DNA of 64,000 nucleotides from Gallionellales bacterium 39-52-133. GTDB lineage: Bacteria; Pseudomonadota; Gammaproteobacteria; Burkholderiales; Gallionellaceae. A program made the position numbers and the translations under genes. Location: the NCBI GenBank assembly GCA_002278935.1, contig NCJL01000003.1:297816-361815 (forward strand), read 5' to 3'. Below, piece after piece: positions 47,234 to 55,953 of the stretch; position 1 is the stretch's first letter, and each line of letters begins with the position of its first letter. The notes beneath the pieces are model-generated. The model saw only the letters and a list, made by a program, of their open reading frames with translations, searched no databases and was not told where the DNA came from.

Positions 47234-48743
47234 TATGGAACCGCAACTACCTAACAGTACCGGTGAAATATTTTCGTCTTATCCGGCTTTTTTGCCGTTA
47301 ATTACAGATGGGGAGACGCTATTCAGTTGGGCTGCGCGTTATCATCGATTAAGTGGGAATTCGCTTGCCAAGCAGTCCAGTATTCAACTGTTTGGCGATC
47401 GACGGGCAGGGCTTAGGCACGATTTCCCGTCTCACCTTCAAAAATTGGCTGATATAACCCAGGGTCAAATTGGGAATGCTGAGACACTGGCTTATGAGCG
47501 AACTCTCTTTGGGTTCTTTGCGCCATTCCAGGATGTGCAAGGAGCGAGCAACGTGCTGTCACAGATGCACGGTAAGTCTGTTGAAAAGGTGAAATCTGCG
47601 CTGGGTCTCCTGCCAAGTCGGCTGGGAGCATTTTTTCCCCTGAAATCCTGTCAGGATTGCATTAGGGACGATCTGAGGAAGTATTCGGTGAGCAGATGGC
47701 ATTTGGAACACCAGTGGCCGTCCGTCTGGATATGCCGTAGTCATCACAGAATGCTTCATGCATTGAAGCGTGAGTCTCAGCCTCGGGATCTGCGTCGATG
47801 GCTATTACCGGAGGATTTGAAAGCGGAAGAGTGGACAGGTCTGGCAACTAGCTCGGGAGCCATGAAGAAAAAACTGGTCTGGATAGCCGAACTTAGTGCA
47901 CACATTGCACATCTCCGCGATCAATACTTTGATCACCAGTTACTGCGATATGCCTATCTGCTTCGTGCAAAAGATCGAGGATGGTTATTTACCGATGGAT
48001 CCGTCAGGCTCGCACAGGTTCGACAGATATTTTTGAAGTACCTCGGTGGGCTGGATGAGCTGCCTGGATTCGAGATGATTCGGTCTGTGCATGCAGAACA
48101 TGGCGGAATGTTGGGATTGCTGATGCGCCAATATGATTGGCGACGACATCCTGTGAAACATCTATTGCTTATAGCTTTCCTGTTCGAGTCGGTTGCTGAA
48201 TTTGATGCTACCTATGAGCGGGTACGCCAAACAAATGCTCAGGGAGGCACAGATGCCTTGGAAGGGATGATAGGCGAAGTGTGGAAGTTTGAGCTCAAAC
48301 GCCTTGTTGAGTTCGAGCGCAGATCATTGAGTGGAGCTGCTTTGGTTCTTGGCATACCGCTGTGTGTAGCGATTCGTGTAGCTAAACAAGAAGGAATCGA
48401 ATATCAAAAGCGTCCACATGTGCTTGATGCGACACTTAAGGAAAAGATTCGAAAGATGATTATCGAAGGGCTGGGGATTGAGGAAATATTGCGAGAAAGT
48501 GAAATTAAGAAAACGCTTTTGAGGGAATTTATGTCGCGTGACCCTGCATTACGTGATGCGTGGCGTATGAAAGATTTTGAGCGTCGTAGGAATAATTACC
48601 GGACTAATTTTCTTGAACTAATCGATAGATACAGGGGGATTCCAGTCAAAAGATTGCGGAAGGTGTCAGGTAATGGTGTTTCGTGGCTTCATCGAAATGA
48701 TCGAGAGTGGTTGACTGAAAATTTGCCTCATATGAAGTCCTGA
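47223..48743 (+). CDS. tniQ: Second TniQ/TnsD-family target-selection protein
   Basis: 506-residue TniQ-domain protein, intact. It has the N-terminal FPLITDGETLFSWAARYHR-like region (here FLPLITDGETLFSWAARYHR) and a zinc motif CQDCIRDDL, then HLEHQWPSVWICRSHH. The C-terminal half has HTH-like segments. The start overlaps the end of tnsD; ATG 47235 is an alternative start. With tnsD broken, this is the only intact target selector of the element, so it may now define target choice. Confidence 0.85.
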   Translation: MKADMEPQLPNSTGEIFSSYPAFLPLITDGETLFSWAARYHRLSGNSLAKQSSIQLFGDRRAGLRHDFPSHLQKLADITQGQIGNAETLAYERTLFGFFAPFQDVQGASNVLSQMHGKSVEKVKSALGLLPSRLGAFFPLKSCQDCIRDDLRKYSVSRWHLEHQWPSVWICRSHHRMLHALKRESQPRDLRRWLLPEDLKAEEWTGLATSSGAMKKKLVWIAELSAHIAHLRDQYFDHQLLRYAYLLRAKDRGWLFTDGSVRLAQVRQIFLKYLGGLDELPGFEMIRSVHAEHGGMLGLLMRQYDWRRHPVKHLLLIAFLFESVAEFDATYERVRQTNAQGGTDALEGMIGEVWKFELKRLVEFERRSLSGAALVLGIPLCVAIRVAKQEGIEYQKRPHVLDATLKEKIRKMIIEGLGIEEILRESEIKKTLLREFMSRDPALRDAWRMKDFERRRNNYRTNFLELIDRYRGIPVKRLRKVSGNGVSWLHRNDREWLTENLPHMKS

Positions 48744-48751
48744 TCGTGGCT

Positions 48752-48922
48752 ATGAATAGATTGGAACGAAAGCTATCACCTTCGCATATAGAAATGCTTC
48801 TTGAACAGAGGAGGAGTCCCACGTTCAAGTGCCGCTCCCATGCCCTGTGGACGATTAATCATATTGACGCGATAACCAACAATCTTGTGCGCGGAACGCA
48901 AGCGGCGATTTGGACGATCTGA
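48752..48922 (+). CDS. Possible small protein after tniQ
   Basis: 56-residue ORF directly after tniQ, beginning MNRLERKLSPSHIEMLL and ending RGTQAAIWTI. It has no clear ribosome site and no family I recognise. It could be a gene remnant; the rest of the 230-bp gap to the exonuclease gene holds nothing evident. Confidence 0.25.
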   Translation: MNRLERKLSPSHIEMLLEQRRSPTFKCRSHALWTINHIDAITNNLVRGTQAAIWTI

Positions 48923-48972
48923 ATGCAAAGGATCCCTTCTCAAATCTTTATGACAAATTTTAGGGCGGTTAT

Positions 48973-49491
48973 ATGCAAGTATTCTACGATACAGAATTTA
49001 ATTCCTTGCAAAAAGACAAGGACGGACATCGCTATCTTATTAGCATCGGCTGCGTAGCCCAGGACGGGCGTACGTTTTACGCAGAACTCACGGACACTTG
49101 GGACGAAAGTTTATGCTCACTATTTGTCATTGAAACCGTCCTGCCGTTGCTCGAAGGCGGGAATTTCAGAATGGGGGTGGCGGAAATGGCCTCCCGACTA
49201 AAGGAATGGCTTGAGAGCCTAACCGACAAGCAAATTGTCATGCGCAGCGATTCGCCAGAACACGACTGGCCGTTCATTCAGGAGATATTCGATTGCGAGG
49301 GCTGGCCGAAGAATCTGCGCCAAAAGTGCGGAGCTATTTCTTTTGAAGATCATCGGCAGTTTCACCGATATAACGTGGGCTTGCAATCGTTTTGGAAAGA
49401 CAATATAGCCCGCCAACATCATGCGCTGGTAGATGCCAGGAGCCTATTGTTTGCATGGAAGTTTGCCATTCGGAGGGGCGTGTCATGCTGA
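48973..49491 (+). CDS. DEDDh 3'-5' exonuclease (Rv2179c-like)
   Basis: 172 residues. The RNase H-like exonuclease triad is clear: FYDTEFNS with D6 and E8, MRSDSPEHDWPF with the middle Asp, and HHALVDARSL with the final His and Asp. The family includes 3'-5' exoribonucleases found on phages and plasmids. It is in the cargo downstream of the tns genes and is followed by a strong hairpin terminator. Confidence 0.82.
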   Translation: MQVFYDTEFNSLQKDKDGHRYLISIGCVAQDGRTFYAELTDTWDESLCSLFVIETVLPLLEGGNFRMGVAEMASRLKEWLESLTDKQIVMRSDSPEHDWPFIQEIFDCEGWPKNLRQKCGAISFEDHRQFHRYNVGLQSFWKDNIARQHHALVDARSLLFAWKFAIRRGVSC

Positions 49492-49550
49492 TTTTTATTG
49501 GGCTACTCATCCAGAATGGCCAAACAAAGAGCTGCATGGCTTATAAATGA

Positions 49551-49576
49551 AAACGAGCGGCAGTAGCCGCTCGTTT
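49551..49576. terminator. Bidirectional terminator between convergent genes
   Basis: AAACGAGCGGC (49551-49561), loop AGTA, and GCCGCTCGTTT (49566-49576) form a perfect 11-bp stem. It serves the rightward exonuclease and leftward YjzC-like genes; both flanks are T-rich in their own direction. Confidence 0.85.
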
Positions 49577-49593
49577 ATCTAGTGCATGCATAG

Positions 49594-49779
49594 TTAGCGA
49601 TTACTGTTTGGCGTCACCTTTACTGGGGTCCAGACGTGTCCAGGCTTGGTCGTTGGGGGAAGTGGCCGGTGGTCAGGTACAGTTGTGTAATTCGGTTGCT
49701 TGCCGCCACGCGGTCCGACCTCTTGGTAAATTCCGCCATTATTGCCAGTGTTTTCGCCGGGCTTTTTTGTCGTAGTCAT
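49594..49779 (-). CDS. YjzC-like small protein
   Basis: 61-residue Gly/Pro-rich protein with KKPGENTGNNGGIYQEVGPR and HRPLPPTTKPGHVW, typical of the YjzC family of unknown function. Such genes are frequent on mobile DNA. AAGGAG at the correct spacing precedes its start. It is 10 bp downstream of the DUF3892-like gene. Confidence 0.7.
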   Translation of the reverse strand: MTTTKKPGENTGNNGGIYQEVGPRGGKQPNYTTVPDHRPLPPTTKPGHVWTPVKVTPNSNR

Positions 49780-49789
49780 GTTGTACTCC

Positions 49790-50092
49790 TTAGGTAGATT
49801 GACGTTGATTTAACGGACATTGGTTCAGGGACAATAGATTGTTGTTCCACCGACCATCAGCATAAGTCCGAAGATACGGAACTTTCCCCACTTCGCGGAC
49901 TACGCCAATGTCGGCGCGTTTTCGGCTGATCGGGTCAAGTGTATAGAAAGTGTTGGTCTTGTTATCGATGCTCGCAATCACCCTTTCACGATCCCACATC
50001 CAGTTTTCGGTCGGATTGCCGAGATGCGTGATGTGTTCGTGCGGGCTTTGTGGGAGGGTCTTCAAAATACAGGTTACTAGTACGTCTGCCAT
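49790..50092 (-). CDS. DUF3892-like protein
   Basis: 100 residues; the pattern HEHITHLG, WMWDRERVIASI, FYTLDP, VPYLRTYADGRWNNNLLSL and a final Cys is that of DUF3892, a small family of unknown function common on mobile elements. It shares the divergent promoter region with the XRE-ImmA pair, so it may be controlled by the same repressor. Confidence 0.72.
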   Translation of the reverse strand: MADVLVTCILKTLPQSPHEHITHLGNPTENWMWDRERVIASIDNKTNTFYTLDPISRKRADIGVVREVGKVPYLRTYADGRWNNNLLSLNQCPLNQRQST

Positions 50093-50128
50093 GTCATTTC
50101 CTTTCTTGCTTGCGCCAGGAGCGTCATA

Positions 50129-50220
50129 TATAATGTGACGAACCCGTCATGCCCCTGGCCAAAAGAGAGACCCCTTAAGGTCGTGACGAATCAGTCAATT
50201 GTTACTATACGGAATCGTCA
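50129..50220. promoter_or_regulatory. Promoter with TGACG operators upstream of the XRE-ImmA pair
   Basis: A perfect -10 box TATAAT (50129-50134) overlaps a dyad TGACGAACCCGTCA (50136-50149). A second site TGACGAATCAGTCA lies at 50184-50197 and a third half-site CGTCA at 50216-50220 touches the start codon. The layout suggests autorepression by the XRE protein. Confidence 0.65.
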
Positions 50221-50573
50221 TGATAATGTCAACACCCCCATCCGCTGTTTTTCCAGGCCGATTGCGTCGAGCGCGTGAGTATCGCGGACTGAATCAGGCG
50301 GAATTGGCGCAGAAAGCTAGAATGCAGCCTTCCGCGATTTCCCACTTTGAAACCGGCACCCGAAAGCCGTCTTTCGACAATCTACGCATCTTGGCTGATA
50401 GTCTTGATGTCACTACCGACTACCTTCTTGGCCGCGTTGAAGAGTTTAAAGCTCTCGCTGGCGCAGATCGCCTTCACCGACATTATGAGTCACTTCAAGG
50501 ATCAGACCGGAAGATGGCAGATGAACTAATAGACATGTTGGCCAAAAGAGCCCAGGCGAAAGGCAAGTCGTGA
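50220..50573 (+). CDS. XRE-family repressor (ImmR-like)
   Basis: 117 residues with an N-terminal HTH: RLRRAREYRGLNQAELAQKA, RMQPSAISHFETGTRKPSFD, LDVTTDYLLGR. Its stop overlaps the start of the ImmA/IrrE peptidase gene, the classical repressor-protease pair used by mobile elements to sense stress. ATG 50220 (or ATG 50226) is used rather than the upstream TTG. Confidence 0.88.
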   Translation: MIMSTPPSAVFPGRLRRAREYRGLNQAELAQKARMQPSAISHFETGTRKPSFDNLRILADSLDVTTDYLLGRVEEFKALAGADRLHRHYESLQGSDRKMADELIDMLAKRAQAKGKS

Positions 50574-51448
50574 TCAGAGATCCTTACGCCTTTGCCACGC
50601 TCGTGGCTGAACAAATTGTAAAAGGCCTTGGTATTGCCACTCTTCCCGTTGATCCAATAAGGATAGCGCGCGAACGAGAGATTGAGGTTGTCGCAAAGCC
50701 AATGGAGAACGAGGGCGTTTCAGGAATGTTGGTACGGTATGGCAATGAATTTGCAATCGCGTACGCTACACACCATGAGAACGAAGGGTTTGAGAACTTC
50801 AGCGTCGCCCATGAGCTTGGACACTATTTCCTTCCCGGACATGTAGAGGCCGTGATCGCCGGCGACAATGGTTCTCATGTGTCACGCGCTGGGTACTCAT
50901 CAGGCGATAAGTATGAAGCTGAGGCTGATCGCTTTGCTGCTGGCTTTCTAATGCCACGCTATCTATTCTTTCCGGCGCTTGAAAAAGCTGGAAGTGGTCT
51001 AGCGGCTATACAGATTCTTGCTGGACTTTGTAAAACCTCGCTACATGCGACTGCGATTCGATATACGCAATGCACCCGCGATCCAATTGCAATAGTCATT
51101 AGTCGTGGTGGGATCATAGACCATTGCTTTATGTCTGAGGCGTTAAAGAATATTGACGGCATTGACTGGCTTAGGAAAACAGAAGGGGTGCCACGTAATA
51201 CTGCTACATTCACATTCAACAAGGTTCCAACCAACGTATTGCATGGAACCCGAATCGAGGAAACATCCAATCTTCAGCATTGGTTCGGTGGGTCACGCAG
51301 TATTGAGATCAGCGAAGACGTTGTTGGGCTTGGCCGATACGGAAAGACTCTTACAGTTCTGCACGAAATCGATATACCAGATGTTGAAGATGAGGAAAGC
51401 GAACAATCCCTCATTGAGTCTTTGACTCCTAGATTCAAGTACAAGTAA
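50570..51448 (+). CDS. ImmA/IrrE-family metallopeptidase
   Basis: 292 residues. The zinc motif HELGH sits in FSVAHELGHYFLPGH, and an acidic helix EAEADRFAAGFLMP supplies the third ligand. By family it cleaves its partner XRE repressor when induced. GTG 50570 overlaps the XRE stop by 4 bp (GTGA). The C-terminal 120 residues may be a sensing domain. Confidence 0.9.
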   Translation: MIRDPYAFATLVAEQIVKGLGIATLPVDPIRIAREREIEVVAKPMENEGVSGMLVRYGNEFAIAYATHHENEGFENFSVAHELGHYFLPGHVEAVIAGDNGSHVSRAGYSSGDKYEAEADRFAAGFLMPRYLFFPALEKAGSGLAAIQILAGLCKTSLHATAIRYTQCTRDPIAIVISRGGIIDHCFMSEALKNIDGIDWLRKTEGVPRNTATFTFNKVPTNVLHGTRIEETSNLQHWFGGSRSIEISEDVVGLGRYGKTLTVLHEIDIPDVEDEESEQSLIESLTPRFKYK

Positions 51449-51525
51449 CTTTCACAGCGTTTCTGGCAAATCGTTATTAGTGCGAACTCAACGAGCGATC
51501 CGCCATCACCAGTACAGGTGTGACC

Positions 51526-51975
51526 ATGGAAGTAAAAGATCCGAAACTAAAGGCAATATGGCGTAAAGCAAACCCGCCGGTTGTCTTTCGTCGTGATGCC
51601 TCAAACCCTTTACTGGTGCGCCTCCCATTTTCCTCAAACAACTACACATGGCTGAGGGATGAAAAGAAATATAAGCCAAAATGGAATGAACAGTTCAAGT
51701 GTTGGGAGACGCCTGTAGCATGGTATGACTGGCTGGCTGCACGTCTCGTAGATAGATATCAGGGCGTCTACTTAATTCAACTTCATCGAGAGCAGCAGAA
51801 ATGTGCCCCAGCTTGTTGGAACGCCACGGGGCTGCACTGCGAATGCTCATGCATGGGTGAAAATCATGGTACGGGCCATCCGGGAAAGCGGTGGCATGAA
51901 ATTTCTGAAACATTCGCTTTCGAGTGGGGACCTCGGAAATACGCTTGCAGGTTGCTATTGCCAAGCACTCGATAA
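51526..51975 (+). CDS. Conserved Cys-rich protein
   Basis: 149-residue protein of unknown function. A Cys-rich motif CAPACWNATGLHCECSCMGE then NHG near residues 92-115 looks like a metal or zinc site, known from proteins on phages and plasmids. An N-terminal segment with WLRDEKKYKPKWNEQFKCWE resembles small DNA-interacting proteins. ATG 51526 is preferred over GTG 51520. Confidence 0.55.
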   Translation: MEVKDPKLKAIWRKANPPVVFRRDASNPLLVRLPFSSNNYTWLRDEKKYKPKWNEQFKCWETPVAWYDWLAARLVDRYQGVYLIQLHREQQKCAPACWNATGLHCECSCMGENHGTGHPGKRWHEISETFAFEWGPRKYACRLLLPSTR

Positions 51976-52170
51976 AAATCGGACTACAGAGCGTACGGGT
52001 TGAACTTTCCGTAAAGTGCTCGGGTGACTTGAATATGATTTAAGAGTGATGTCTGCTTTCCCGCACAATGAAGAAGCGCCAAGGTGCAACTGTCAATCCG
52101 AAGAACAGCCATACGCGGCAATTGCCCCGGCCTTCTCAAACTGACACTCAAGAGCCGGTCACACAATGAA

Positions 52171-52449
52171 TTAATGCTTCGCTTGATCTACTCCAGAAAC
52201 AACACTTCCCAGCACCCCAACAAATATTTCCATTGCATTCGTTATAAGCTCAACCTGTTCTTTATTAGGCTTGGCCACGCCGAGCATGGCAAGTGTATCC
52301 TCTAACGGTAATTCGCCATACTTAGACTGGTAATGTGCAATATTCATAGCTAACAGCCTCGCGCACTCAGCAAGGTCATCTTTGCTCACTTTTTCGATGA
52401 GCTGTTCGGCAAGTTTGTTGTATTGTTGGAAGGTTGATAAATCAGACAT
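52171..52449 (-). CDS. Small conserved protein of mobile elements
   Basis: 92 residues, helical: ECARLLAMNIAHYQSKYGEL followed by PLEDTLAMLGVAKPN. I recognise it as a recurrent plasmid/ICE-associated protein without known function. A relic of its 3' end occurs at 22891-22937. It is divergent from the thermonuclease gene with only 14 bp between starts, so their promoters overlap the coding ends. Confidence 0.6.
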   Translation of the reverse strand: MSDLSTFQQYNKLAEQLIEKVSKDDLAECARLLAMNIAHYQSKYGELPLEDTLAMLGVAKPNKEQVELITNAMEIFVGVLGSVVSGVDQAKH

Positions 52450-52463
52450 AGGGATTCTCCAAT

Positions 52464-52970
52464 ATGAAAAGCTACTTTACCCGATTCTATCTACTGATAG
52501 CCATTCTGCTGTTGGCTAATGTTGCTATTGCCAGCACATTGGAGGGGAGGGTGGTTGGCGTGGCAGATGGTGATACTGTGACTATTCTAGATAGCAGCAA
52601 CACTCAGTTTAAGATACGGCTGATGGGTATTGATGCACCTGAGAAGAAACAGGCATTTGGTAATAAATCCAAACAATCACTCTCAGACCTGGTGTTCAAT
52701 AAACAAGTGATGATCGAATACAGTAAGAAGGACAAATACGGTCGTACTGTCGGTAAAATTCTAGTCGAAGGTGTAGATGCCAATCTGGAGCAGGTTAAGG
52801 CTGGGATGGCTTGGCATTACAAGCAATATCAGAGTGAGCAGGCGGTGGCGGATCGTAGGCTTTATGCCTTGGCGGAAGAACAGGCTAGAGCACGGAAGAT
52901 TGGATTGTGGGTTGATGCAGAACATATGCCGCCGTGGGATTGGCGTAAACAAGAGAAATCTAGGAAATGA
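52464..52970 (+). CDS. Secreted thermonuclease (SNase family)
   Basis: 168 residues. An N-terminal signal peptide (residues 1-23, LLIAILLLANVAIAS) precedes the SNase domain: VVGVADGDTVTIL, IRLMGIDAPEKKQ with the catalytic Arg and Asp, and KDKYGRTVGKI. The protein would hydrolyse DNA or RNA in the periplasm or medium. Such nucleases are common cargo of conjugative and transposable elements. Confidence 0.88.
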   Translation: MKSYFTRFYLLIAILLLANVAIASTLEGRVVGVADGDTVTILDSSNTQFKIRLMGIDAPEKKQAFGNKSKQSLSDLVFNKQVMIEYSKKDKYGRTVGKILVEGVDANLEQVKAGMAWHYKQYQSEQAVADRRLYALAEEQARARKIGLWVDAEHMPPWDWRKQEKSRK

Positions 52971-53194
52971 CAGCTATCGGCCAGTAGCGGAAGGCCGTGT
53001 CTGACTGCTTTGCGGAAATATAATTGCAGAGATACTTTATCTGTTTTGTACTATGAAGAAGTGTTCGCATAAGACAAGCATCACTGATAGCTAGGTTGCA
53101 AAACAAAAGTTCATTCGCGGAAGACGCGACAAGCTTGGATGATCGGTTCGCCCTAAAACTTGCACACAGATAAATCAGCAACAAGAAATTCAGA

Positions 53195-53524
53195 TTAGAC
53201 ACCGCGCACTATCCTCACTCCCACCCGTGCAATGTCGCCCAACGCACCAGGCTTCTCGATACCAATTACAACGCGACAACAAGGCCATTCTCGCAGTATG
53301 CATCCGGCAAGATGCTCGGCCAGAGCTTCGAGCAAACGGTAGCGGCATGGCTTGAGCCATACACTCATTTGTTCCGCAAGTTCGGTACGGGAAAGATTGA
53401 ATGGAGTAGGTGTCGTTAGATGCACGTCGAAAACGAGAGGCCGTAAAGCCTCTCGTTCCCACTCAAACACACCAATCAGGGTATGCAGCTCAATGTCAAC
53501 GTGGCTTTGATTATGCAAATTCAT
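53195..53524 (-). CDS. folB: Dihydroneopterin aldolase family protein
   Basis: 109 residues; ELHTLIGVFEWEREALRPLV and FDVHLT match the start of FolB, and LLEALAEHLAGCIL with IEKPGAL the end. FolB converts dihydroneopterin to 6-hydroxymethyl-dihydropterin in folate synthesis. The protein is a little shorter than usual. It is in the same direction as metE, 31 bp after it; folate and methionine metabolism are linked through methyl-tetrahydrofolate. Confidence 0.75.
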   Translation of the reverse strand: MNLHNQSHVDIELHTLIGVFEWEREALRPLVFDVHLTTPTPFNLSRTELAEQMSVWLKPCRYRLLEALAEHLAGCILREWPCCRVVIGIEKPGALGDIARVGVRIVRGV

Positions 53525-53555
53525 GCGGTTCGTAGATCAAGTGTACTGAAGCAAA

Positions 53556-55841
53556 TCAATCTACCGTGGCGCGCAGTGTCACGGCGGCGGCGACCATATT
53601 CTTCAACGCGGGTATAACCTCGTTCCATCGACGAGTTTTCAGACCGCAGTCAGGGTTAACCCACAGACGATCAGCCGGTATACGCTCCGCCGCCTTCTTC
53701 ATCAGCTGCACGATGTGCTCTTGCGCCGGTATATTGGGCGAGTGGATATCGTAGACGCCGGGGCCGATCTCGTTTGGGTACTTGAAGTCATCGAATACAT
53801 CGAGCAATTCCATGTCTGAGCGAGAGGTTTCGATGGTGATCACATCTGCGTCCATGTCGGCAATGGAAGCGATAATGTCATTGAACTCTGAATAGCACAT
53901 ATGAGTGTGAATCTGGGTTTCATCCTGCACGCCGTTGGCAGTGATGCGGAAGGACTCCACAGCCCAGTCCAAGTAATGTTGCCACTGCGATTTACGCAGT
54001 GGCAAGCCTTCGCGCAAAGCGGCCTCGTCGATCTGGATTACCCTCACACCGGCTTTTTCCAGGTCCAGCACCTCCCAGCGAATTGCCAGTGATAGCTGAA
54101 AGCTAGACACCGAACGCGGCTGGTCGTCACGCACGAAGGACCAATTGAGTATGGTTACCGGCCCAGTCAGCATGCCCTTCATCGGTTTATTGGTCAGTGA
54201 CTGGGCATACTTGGTCCATTCAACAGTCATTGCTTTCGGGCGGCTGACATCGCCAAACAGGATGGGCGGCTTGACGCAACGCGAACCATAGGACTGCACC
54301 CAGCCGAATTCGCTGAAGGCGTAGCCGTCGAGTTGTTCACCGAAATACTCCACCATGTCGTTACGCTCGGCCTCGCCATGCACGAATACATCCAGGCCCA
54401 GCGCTTCCTGCTCGCGAACACTATGCGCGATCTCAGCCTGCATCGCAGACTGGTAGGCAGCCTCATTGATCTCACCGGCCTTGAACTGGCGGCGCGCCAA
54501 GCGAATTTCCGCAGTCTGTGGAAAAGAACCGATAGTGGTGGTGGGAAACTTGGGCAGCTTCAGCAGGGCAGCTTGCTTGGCTGAGCGTTGAGCGTAAGGA
54601 CTTTGACGCTGGCAAAGCGTCGTATTAATCCTGGCCAGCGCAGCCTTGACCGCAGGGTTGTTGACGCGCGGCGAATTGCTGCGTGACTCGATGGCAGCGC
54701 GGTTAGCGGCGAGTTCGGCCTTCACCGCGTCGCGCCCCTGATTCAGCGCTGTGGCGAGCAAGGTAAGTTCATCTAGCTTTTGTTTGGCGAAAGCCAGCCA
54801 GGATTTGATCTCTCCGTCGAGCTTCTTTTCGCAGTCCAAATCCACAGGCACGTGCAGGAGAGAACATGACGGCGCGATCCACAGGCGATTACCTAGCCGC
54901 TCAGCCAGCGGTTCCAGCCAATCAAGCATCAAGTTCAGGTCGGTTTTCCAGATGTTGCGTCCGTTGATGACACCCAGCGACAGAACTTTGTGTGAAGGCA
55001 GCAGGTTCAGCAGTGGCTGAATGTCGTCACGGCCATTAATAGCATCCACATGCAGCCCCGCCACCGGTAGATTCACGGTCAGGTATGTGTTTTCGAGCAA
55101 CTGGCCGAAGTAGGTAGCCAGCAGCAGCTTTACCCGGCAGCTTTTTAACTGGTGGTAGGCAATATTGAAGGCATGCTGCCACTCCGCATCGAGTTCGGTG
55201 ACAAGGATGGGCTCGTCGATTTGCACCCATTCCACGCCCTGAACAGCCAGAGTTTCCAACAACTCTGCATAGACTGTGAGTAGCTGTGGCAATAACAGCA
55301 ATCTGTCAGTATCGTCCTTGGATTTGCCGATGGCAAGGTAAGTCACCGGCCCGACGATAACTGGTTTGACCTTGGCACCTTGTTTGCGAGCTTCTGCCAG
55401 TTGCGCCAGCAGGCGGGAGGCATCGAGCTTGAACTGGGTAGCGCTGGTGAATTCGGGGACAATGTAATGATAGTTGGTGTCAAACCACTTGGTCATCTCG
55501 CCCGCTGCGATGCCTGCGGCCAGCTCCATAGCAGCAGGGGCCGAGCGACCGCGCGCCACGCGGAAGTAGTTGTCCAGCACATCTCCCTGAAAATCTTGCG
55601 CGCGCTCGGGCAGATTGCCGAGCATAAAGCTCATGTCCAGCACCTGGTCGTAGATACTAAAATCGCCTACCGGCACAAAGCCGAGACCGGACTGCTCTTG
55701 CCAATGGCGCTGACGCAATTCCGCACCTTTAGCCTTCAGTTCGTCACGGGAAGAGAGGCCATTCCAGTAAGATTCGAGAGCAAACTTCAGTTCGCGTTTG
55801 GCTCCGATACGTGGAAAGCCGAGGTTATGGGTGATTACCAT
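53556..55841 (-). CDS. metE: Cobalamin-independent methionine synthase
   Basis: 761-residue MetE, which transfers a methyl group from 5-methyltetrahydropteroyl-triglutamate to homocysteine in the cytosol. Diagnostic sites: [20 protein letters not shown] at the N-terminus, [32 protein letters not shown] with the zinc His and Glu region, [14 protein letters not shown], and [10 protein letters not shown] with the zinc Cys. ATG 55841 matches the family start; an in-frame extension of 28 codons is rejected. Divergent to metR with a shared operator. Confidence 0.97.
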   Translation of the reverse strand: MVITHNLGFPRIGAKRELKFALESYWNGLSSRDELKAKGAELRQRHWQEQSGLGFVPVGDFSIYDQVLDMSFMLGNLPERAQDFQGDVLDNYFRVARGRSAPAAMELAAGIAAGEMTKWFDTNYHYIVPEFTSATQFKLDASRLLAQLAEARKQGAKVKPVIVGPVTYLAIGKSKDDTDRLLLLPQLLTVYAELLETLAVQGVEWVQIDEPILVTELDAEWQHAFNIAYHQLKSCRVKLLLATYFGQLLENTYLTVNLPVAGLHVDAINGRDDIQPLLNLLPSHKVLSLGVINGRNIWKTDLNLMLDWLEPLAERLGNRLWIAPSCSLLHVPVDLDCEKKLDGEIKSWLAFAKQKLDELTLLATALNQGRDAVKAELAANRAAIESRSNSPRVNNPAVKAALARINTTLCQRQSPYAQRSAKQAALLKLPKFPTTTIGSFPQTAEIRLARRQFKAGEINEAAYQSAMQAEIAHSVREQEALGLDVFVHGEAERNDMVEYFGEQLDGYAFSEFGWVQSYGSRCVKPPILFGDVSRPKAMTVEWTKYAQSLTNKPMKGMLTGPVTILNWSFVRDDQPRSVSSFQLSLAIRWEVLDLEKAGVRVIQIDEAALREGLPLRKSQWQHYLDWAVESFRITANGVQDETQIHTHMCYSEFNDIIASIADMDADVITIETSRSDMELLDVFDDFKYPNEIGPGVYDIHSPNIPAQEHIVQLMKKAAERIPADRLWVNPDCGLKTRRWNEVIPALKNMVAAAVTLRATVD

Positions 55842-55894
55842 GGTAGATGCCTTAATAAAATGAACAAGTGCGCCATGATAGGCAATTCTGTCTA

Positions 55895-55938
55895 TGAATA
55901 ATAATGGTAATATTTCACATATCAATTACTATTATTCA
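55895..55938. promoter_or_regulatory. Probable MetR-binding dyad between metE and metR
   Basis: TGAATAATAATGGTAAT (55895-55911) and ATTACTATTATTCA (55925-55938) form an interrupted dyad with TGAA/TTCA ends, consistent with LysR-type MetR sites. It lies in the divergent region of metE (start 55841) and metR (start 55954). Confidence 0.65.
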
Positions 55939-55953
55939 TGCATTTATTAACCC

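Noticed and set aside
49676..49688. ACAGTTGT as the distal end with the target duplication GTTGT
   Set aside because: It lies within the coding region of the YjzC-like gene and has no TnsB-type sites beside it.
53030..53060. GATACTTTATCTGTTTTGT as the inverted partner end of the transposon
   Set aside because: Only a partial match to one site, with no array and no terminal ACA; kept out for lack of support.
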